The position numbers and the translations under genes are program-made. Below the pieces are notes generated by a model, which was given only the letters and a program-made list of their open reading frames with translations, was not told where the DNA came from and ran no database searches. DNA of 64,000 nt from Sisyra terminalis (Eukaryota > Arthropoda > Insecta > Neuroptera > Sisyridae), in the NCBI GenBank assembly GCA_958496175.1, contig OY292276.1, positions 59,223,080 to 59,287,079 of the forward strand, written 5' to 3'. The stretch's first letter is position 1; each line of letters begins with the position of its first letter. Below, piece by piece: positions 58,501-64,000 of the stretch.

Positions 58501-60555
58501 CAACTTAACGGCCACTTCAGCCACAGACTACTCTCTTTGGAAAACTACAAAAAAAAAAATCAAGAGGCCCCACAAATCAGTCCCGCCAATCAGACAACAA
58601 AGTGGGAAATAGGCCAGAACTGACAGAGAAAAAGCCAAAACGTTTGCTACTCACTTGGCAACAGTCTTCTAACCCTTCGATGACCAACATGAGCTCACCG
58701 CTGAAGAAACAGCAAATGATCAGCCAAGTAATGGAGCAGAACCATCTTCTTTCTATATGACACCTGAAGAAGTGGCTTCTTGCATACATGAAAAGGTAAA
58801 CCCAAAAAAGGCTCCGGGATACGAGAGAGTAACTGGTCGAATGTTTAAAGAACTCCCTTCCAATTGTCAGAGGTTATTTCCCATCATACTGGAAGATTGC
58901 AAAGATAATTATGATCCACAAGCCAGGAAAGCCCGAAAACGACGCGAAGGCATATATACCAATCAGCTTGCTACCCACACTGTCGAAATTGTTCGGAAGG
59001 CTATTTTTAAAAAAACTGTAAGTCTTTGAGTCTCATTCCAAACCACCAGTTCGGATTCCGCAAGGAACACTCCACCACCGAACAAGTTCACAGAGTAGCA
59101 TCTACAATCATGAGGACGCTAAACGATAAGGCTTCTTCTGGACATCACACAGGTCTTCGACAAGGTGTGGCATCTGGGGCTGGTGTATAAGTTAAAAAAT
59201 GTGGTACCTCACCCGCTCTACCGCGTCCTCCAGTCATACTTGGAGGATAGAAAATTCTTTGTCGGCTACAACGAAGATCAATCGGGACTCCACCCGGTCG
59301 GTGCTGGGGTGCCACAAAGTAGCATATTGGGACCCATACTGTACCTAATTTATACGGCAGATCTGCCCATCACTGACAATGTGGTAATTGCAACGTAAGC
59401 GGACGACACTGCGATCATGGCGACAGAGCAATGCCCACAGGTTGCGACCGAAAAATTACAAAGGGCCCTCAACGATCTGGAACCATGGCTTAATAATTGG
59501 CAAATAAAAGTCAATGAAGCCAAATCTGTTCATGTGACATCCACTACTCGGCGAGATACCTGTCCACCGGTATATCTCAACAATCATCAGGTGCCGCAGG
59601 CGACAGAAGTCAAGTATCTCGGAATGCACTTGGACAGACGACTAACGTGGCGGAGACATATAGCTGCCAAAAGAGACCAGCTTAAAGCCAATCTGATTGG
59701 TTGGAGGTCGCAATTGGACAATAAACTACTGATATACAAAATAATTCTGAGGTCAGCCTGGACCTATGGCATCGAACTGTGGGGAACAACTAGCAACTCC
59801 AATGTGGATATCATCCAGCACTTTCAGTCTAAGATACTCAGGCTCATTACGAACGCGCCATGGTATAGCACTAACCACGACATGCAAAAAAACCTGAAGA
59901 TGGCCACCGTGAGAGAAGAGATCGCCAGATTCAGCCAAAAATATCAAAAAAGACTGGAAAACCATACCAATCATCTGGCGATCAGAATTTCTGGAATTGC
60001 CTCACAGGGAGTAAGTCCAAGGAACCGATTTGACTCAATATGGAGCGTGGACGTAGATCAAATTTGCTCATTGTCCAGGGACAGATTACAAATACATGAA
60101 AACAGGGAAAAAATTATTTTTTTTACTTATTTTTACCAACGAGCTTACATTGATGCTTTAGCACTTATTTCAGCCGAATTAAACCACAATAAAATTACAA
60201 TTATTTAATTTTTTTTCAGGAAAAGAAGCACAACTCTACCATATCCAGTGATGCCTCCAACAATGACAATCCGGTATTGAAAATATTCAGCAACAAAAGT
60301 GAAAATATTTTGATTTGTTTTTCATTTTAGGTTTCAATTTATTTGCGAAAATTACTCTCGACCGTGTACGAATTTTGTACGGTGGCCAGTACATGGGACG
60401 TAACACTAACCGAAGAACAATCGCACATTTTTAACACTTACGAAAAGACTATTAACGATTTACTTCAATATCCTATTAAACTATGGAGCGATAAAAGTAC
60501 AGAGTATGGAGTCAATATTAATCGATTTTTGACAAGAATGATGAATTTATATTAA
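55525..60555 (+). CDS. TUBGCP4: Gamma-tubulin complex component 4 (GCP4)
   Basis: Eight exons (55525-55590, 55654-56096, 56236-56647, 56709-56865, 56922-57207, 57280-57481, 60220-60273, 60331-60555) encode 614 residues in frame. Conserved blocks in GCP order are GCQILTYLET, FHLREWLMFGSLYYDTPGEFFIQ, RDYFLLGQGEIFQVFL (the grip1/grip2 region), LKYKFPWPLHVIFTKEIMHNYGVVFNFLLNLK and the C-terminal YEFCTVASTWD. The length is near that of human GCP4 and there is no long linker, which excludes GCP5 and GCP6. The protein is part of the gamma-tubulin ring complex that nucleates microtubules. Exon 2 ends at an unusual donor, GTTGGT, chosen because it restores homology. The 2.7-kb intron 6 holds a jockey-type element in the same orientation. 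Confidence 0.9.
57590..57660 (+). repeat. Repeat fragment related to 4905-5085
   Basis: It shares GCGTCCTAAAA(G/A)GACTAT and GCCCCAG with the earlier copy and begins with GGGGGCTTCGCC, a word also seen in the 53-54 kb duplication. It lies in GCP4 intron 6. Confidence 0.4.
58335..60130 (+). pseudogene. Jockey-type retrotransposon with reverse transcriptase, inserted in GCP4 intron 6
   Basis: This is the best preserved of the three RT copies. Text runs from REMIAEKRRLRKEWMRSRGP near 58380, through KVNPKKAPGYERVTGRMFK near 58795, HQFGFRKEHSTTEQ near 59040, FDKVWHLGLVYKLK near 59155, GVPQSSILGPILYLIYTADL near 59310 and the broken YADDTAI box at 59395-59415, to a 263-codon open stretch (59417-60208) with VKYLGMHLDRRLTWRRHI, SKILRLITNAPWYSTNHD and a C-terminal helical tail. 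At least three frame breaks and one in-frame stop at the catalytic box make it inactive. The endonuclease is missing. Confidence 0.85.
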
Positions 60556-60701
60556 GTACACACGTAAGAAATACTTTCATTTGACCATAAGAAACTCGTA
60601 AAAGTTCAATTGAAATTAAATATAATTTTTTACACAAAAAAAAAAAGACTTGAAAGGTATGAAAATGTATATATTGAACAAAAATCTTATCAAATAACAG
60701 T

Positions 60702-63700
60702 TTATTTTTTATTATGAAATTTATTTCTTACACCTCGCTTACTCCCTCCCGCTTTTCCTGTAAACTTTCGTGAATCATTTACTTCTTCATTTTTATGCGT
60801 TTCGTGTAAAATTTTATACAGAGCTTTTGCCTCAATCGAATTATTAATGATTTGATTTATTTCAGCCTAAAAAAAAATCGAACCCTTATTACAAAAAATC
60901 GATCGAAACCAAACACGTACGCGTACTTCAGTCATTTTTATGAGATTGGCCAAACTTTTTCCCGATCGCAACAGTGGATCGATTGTTTTCGACGTGACGC
61001 CCGGTAGTTTTTGCATGAAATCGTAAATGTTTGCATTGTATTGCGTTTCAATCACCTCGAATTCAACACTGGATGAAATACTGCCCACATATTCGGAAAT
61101 TGGTTGGTCTTTGCCTTCCTGAAATTTAACAAGTAATTAATGCAAGTGCTTATATGATATAGGTAATATGGGTTTTTTGTTTAATACTTTAAGTTCCTCG
61201 AATAATTGAGCACTGGCGTAAGGACTTGGCGACCAAATTAGTCTTAGTTTAGGAAAATGTAATGTTAACAGTTGTAATTTTTTTTGAATTGACGTTCCAC
61301 TTACATCATTCGTTATCATGAAATTGCTCTGAAATATTAAACGAAGATGATTGTTAACTTAATTCATACATTGAGCTCTACTATAGACAGTGGCGTAGCT
61401 AGGTAACCAAGGGCCTTAGGTCAAATTAAAAAATGGGGCCCCTCTGCTATGTAAGCTGATTAGGTTTTATCAAATTAAAATATGAAATATACAAATACTT
61501 TAAAAATGCTAAGCTATTTAAGCTCTTTTTTGGGCACTGCAGGGCAGGTAATAAAAATATTAAACAGTTACAACATAAATTACAATTAATACTTGGTGTA
61601 GGTTTGGCTAATAAAACGAAATAGGAGAAGATTCAAGGGTTTATTATATAAAGGGCTGTCCTACCAACTGACTAAATAACAATTATATTTACAATTTTTT
61701 CCTAGCTTTATCGAGATTTTTGGTAATGATTTGAGGGCCCCCTGGGCTTGAGAGCCCCGGGGCACTGCCCCACCTAGCCCCTAGGTAGCTACGCCACTGA
61801 CTATAGAGTGAACGTGTCTCATAAGTTCTATGTTCATTTTTTTGGGTGCCACATCGCAAATTTCGATTTTCCATTTAAATAACATGACAACAATATTCTC
61901 TTGTACTTTGGAATTTTATAGCTCACGTTGGTGATAATATTTCGGAATGACCAAGGTATATTCTTGTAGAAAATTGAACGATCTACAAAAAAGGTCCCGC
62001 ACAAGTTTTTGATATATTTATTCCTTCAAAAGTTATTCGAGGTCAAAGTTGGACTAAAAAGAAATTTTAATATTTTTTCAATTTTTTTGACACAACTATC
62101 AATTTTATGAGAAAATTTTAAAGGACTTTTTTTGTAGAGCACTTTTTTTTCTAGAACTTATCTTTATAAAATTTTTTGATATTTTTCACAGGTCCTAAGT
62201 TATTTGCATTAAACTGAAAATTCTCTGAATTATTATATTTTTAACATAAAAAATATATTTTTTATCTTAATTAAATAACTTAGGACCTGTAAAAAATATC
62301 AAACACTTTTATAAAGATAAGTTATAGGAAAAAAAGTGCTCTACAAAAAATGTCCTATAAAATTTTCTCATAAAATTGATGGTTGCGTCAAAAAATTAAA
62401 AAAATATTAAAATTTCTCTTTAGGTCAACTTTGACCTCGAATAACTTTTGAAGGAATAAATATATCAACAACTTGTACGAGACCTTTTTTGTAGATCGTT
62501 CAATTTTCTACAAGAATAATATACTTTGGTCATTCCGAAATATTGTCACCAACGTGAGCCATAAAATTCCAAAGTGCAAGAGAATATTGTTCCCATGTTA
62601 TTTAAATGGAAAATCGAAATTTGCGATGCAGCACTTCTTAATATTAATATTAAGAGCTTAAACTTTCACAGGATTTTTTTTTGTGATTCCCAACAATATT
62701 TTCGATTTAATTAAGAAAAAAAAATCATCATTTTTTTTGAATCAGTCTAATATATAATAAAAAACCTACAGATAAGTGAAAAGGTTTATTTTGATCGAAT
62801 TCGATCAACAGCATTGGTTTCGTATAATATCGCGTCATTTGAACACATTGATTATACAATCGACCCGAGTTTAACGACTGGATTAAATCCGAAATACTTT
62901 TACGTTCAACACAAATCTCTGGCGTTAGAATATAATCACCGATCTATAAAAAAAATCAAATCAATTAAAGAGAAATACTAATCTAGAAAAAACAAATACA
63001 AACCGTAATTGTCATTGGTTCGATTTCAATTCCACGCCGATGAATCACAGCCGGTAAATCACTTCGAAACTCTCTAATATCAACGATAATTTTCGGTGTT
63101 GCCTTAACAACTTCTTGACCACCCGCTTTACGAGTATTTTTTTCAGGACTTAGTTTATATTCACGTTGAAGTAGCAAGGAATCATCACTTTTTCCGTCTT
63201 GGTATTCCGGAACGACCATTTTCTGTAAATGTTTGATATAAATGCTATTGTACGTGTGGGTCACATTCTGGGAGGAAATTTATTTGATGTTATAGAAAGG
63301 AAACTTATTCAATAGAAGAATGGACTATCCCAAAGACTGGGAAACTAAACCTGCCGTTAGGCAGAAACTAAAACAAAAAATTTGTTGAGGATTCTTACCG
63401 ATTTCATTTCGATTAAGAGCTCAAAAGCGGCTTTTTCGCGACGTAAAGTGGTCAAATAACTTTGCTCCTCAACTGTTCCTGAATGAATCAAAAAATAAAC
63501 TTTCAACGCTTTGCGTTTCTTCAGCATTTTGGCTTCAAAAAGCTCGATTTGCCGAATAGCTGTGACGTCACTGTGGTACATAATTATATAATCCGGATTG
63601 AAATCAACCAATGTTTGCATTAGGTTCAGTGTTCGTGAATTGCTTTTCGATGTTTGAATCGCAACAATGGGATTTTCGTTGACGATTTGGGTCAAATCGA

Positions 63701-63710
63701 GGTTTTCTAA
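60702..63710 (-). CDS. ERCC4: DNA repair endonuclease XPF/ERCC4, C-terminal half (continues off the right edge)
   Basis: Six exons (63399-63710, 63004-63267, 62770-62943, 61188-61328, 60927-61118, 60702-60866) give the last 415 residues. The helicase-like region contributes [22 protein letters not shown] and [15 protein letters not shown]. The nuclease core follows: [39 protein letters not shown] with the ERK-x3-D signature, then [17 protein letters not shown]. The tandem helix-hairpin-helix is represented by [19 protein letters not shown]. With ERCC1 the enzyme cuts the 5' side of bulky lesions in nucleotide excision repair. Its stop lies 146 bp from the GCP4 stop, in a convergent arrangement. 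Intron 61329-62769 is filled by two transposons. One donor is GTTTGT. Confidence 0.94.
61388..61799. mobile_element. 412-bp hAT-type MITE (GTAGCTA family), intact ends
   Basis: The ends CAGTGGCGTAGCTA and TAGCTACGCCACTG are exact inverted repeats. A perfect 8-bp duplication, ACTATAGA, lies at 61380-61387 and 61800-61807. It is closely similar to 2403-3056 without the nested insertion, and shares its ends with the transposase-bearing element at 16178-16890. It lies in an XPF intron. Confidence 0.93.
61850..62749. mobile_element. Foldback element, copy 2, left-truncated
   Basis: From GCACATCGCAAATTTC-like text to GAATCAGTCTA it matches the element at 50092-51102 throughout. The outermost 115 bp of the left arm are missing, so the right end is no longer paired. 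About 390 bp of each arm remain complementary. It lies in the same XPF intron as the hAT MITE. Confidence 0.85.
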
Positions 63711-64000
63711 CTGGAAAATAAAAAGCAAAAACTTGAATAACTAAATGATTTTCGGTATAGCACTTTAAAGTAGTGGTTTCCAATGGTAGGGATATCGCAA
63801 GGTTTATAAATTACACAGGTTGTCCCATTAGAAAAAAAAATGACGTCATACGAAGAATTTTGAAATTTGAATCAGTTTGAATATATGTACGAATTTCCTC
63901 TGGATACGTCACGTGGCGCATGAGGCCACCTGTATATTTTATAAACCTTGGGGGCATCGCCCTAGCTTTCAAAGAACAGTGAATAATTGGATGAGGAAAA
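63711..64000 (-). other. XPF intron at the right edge
   Basis: Beyond the acceptor at 63711-63712 there is no further XPF exon in the window. The MITE at 63798-63950 occupies most of it. Confidence 0.6.
63798..63950. mobile_element. 153-bp MITE, 9-bp target duplication (family M9), copy 4
   Basis: Same element as 9221-9374. The flanks GGGATATCG (63789-63797) and GGGGCATCG (63951-63959) agree at seven of nine bases. It lies in the XPF intron at the right edge of the window. Confidence 0.85.

Noticed and set aside
1..64000. CRISPR arrays, bacterial operons or Shine-Dalgarno sites
   Set aside because: Spliced genes, insect-type protein families and retrotransposons show eukaryotic nuclear DNA; no direct-repeat/spacer arrays were seen.

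Overview
The window is animal nuclear DNA: AT-rich, with spliced genes whose introns mostly have GT-AG ends and are often only 48-70 bp long, and with many transposon remnants. The gene set (ultraviolet-type opsin, pickpocket-type DEG/ENaC channel, CIMAP/ODF3 sperm protein, secreted leucine-rich-repeat protein) together with jockey, copia, hAT, Helitron-like and Penelope-like sequence points to an arthropod, most likely an insect. The order cannot be fixed from sequence alone. No rRNA, tRNA or CRISPR array was seen.

Layout, left to right. 1-582: 5' half of a short-chain dehydrogenase (minus). 1-5 kb: dead jockey-type reverse transcriptase, a hAT-type element with a nested palindromic insertion, and a TTAA-flanked element. 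5.3-6.5 kb: intronless secreted LRR protein (plus). 6.8-7.7 kb: CIMAP/ODF3-like gene (minus). 8.3-10 kb: dead jockey copy carrying two miniature transposons. 11.3-19.7 kb: nine-exon pickpocket channel (minus) whose largest intron is a nest of copia, RT, hAT and Mutator-like insertions. 19.9-21.4 kb: jockey ORF1 remnant. 22.7-24.0 kb: ultraviolet opsin with a recognisable TATA promoter (minus). 24.4-25.8 kb: FAD synthase (minus). 26-30.3 kb: Penelope-like element debris with hammerhead-like motifs. 31.0-32.9 kb: RBIS (ribosome biogenesis) and TRMT5 (tRNA m1G37), head-to-tail and 31 bp apart (minus).

33.6-41.5 kb: no long ORF, but an ordered set of splice-like signals on the plus strand. At its heart is a tandem array with a period of about 710 bp; every unit carries two near-identical polypyrimidine/CTGTGCAG acceptors. 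This is the best candidate for something undescribed.

46.6-48.7 kb: AF9/ENL YEATS protein (minus). 49.3-52.9 kb: mitochondrial NADP isocitrate dehydrogenase (minus), with a 1-kb foldback hairpin in an intron. 53.0-54.2 kb: tandem duplication. 55.5-60.6 kb: gamma-tubulin complex component 4 (plus), with a jockey element in an intron. 60.7-63.7 kb and off the right edge: XPF/ERCC4 nuclease (minus), with a hAT MITE and a second foldback copy in an intron.

The housekeeping genes (RBIS and TRMT5 for ribosome and tRNA maturation, FAD synthase and IDH for cofactor and redox metabolism, AF9 for transcription elongation, GCP4 for microtubule nucleation, XPF for DNA repair) do not form a pathway. Gene models were assembled by hand from splice signals, and the summed exon lengths keep the reading frame in every multi-exon model.
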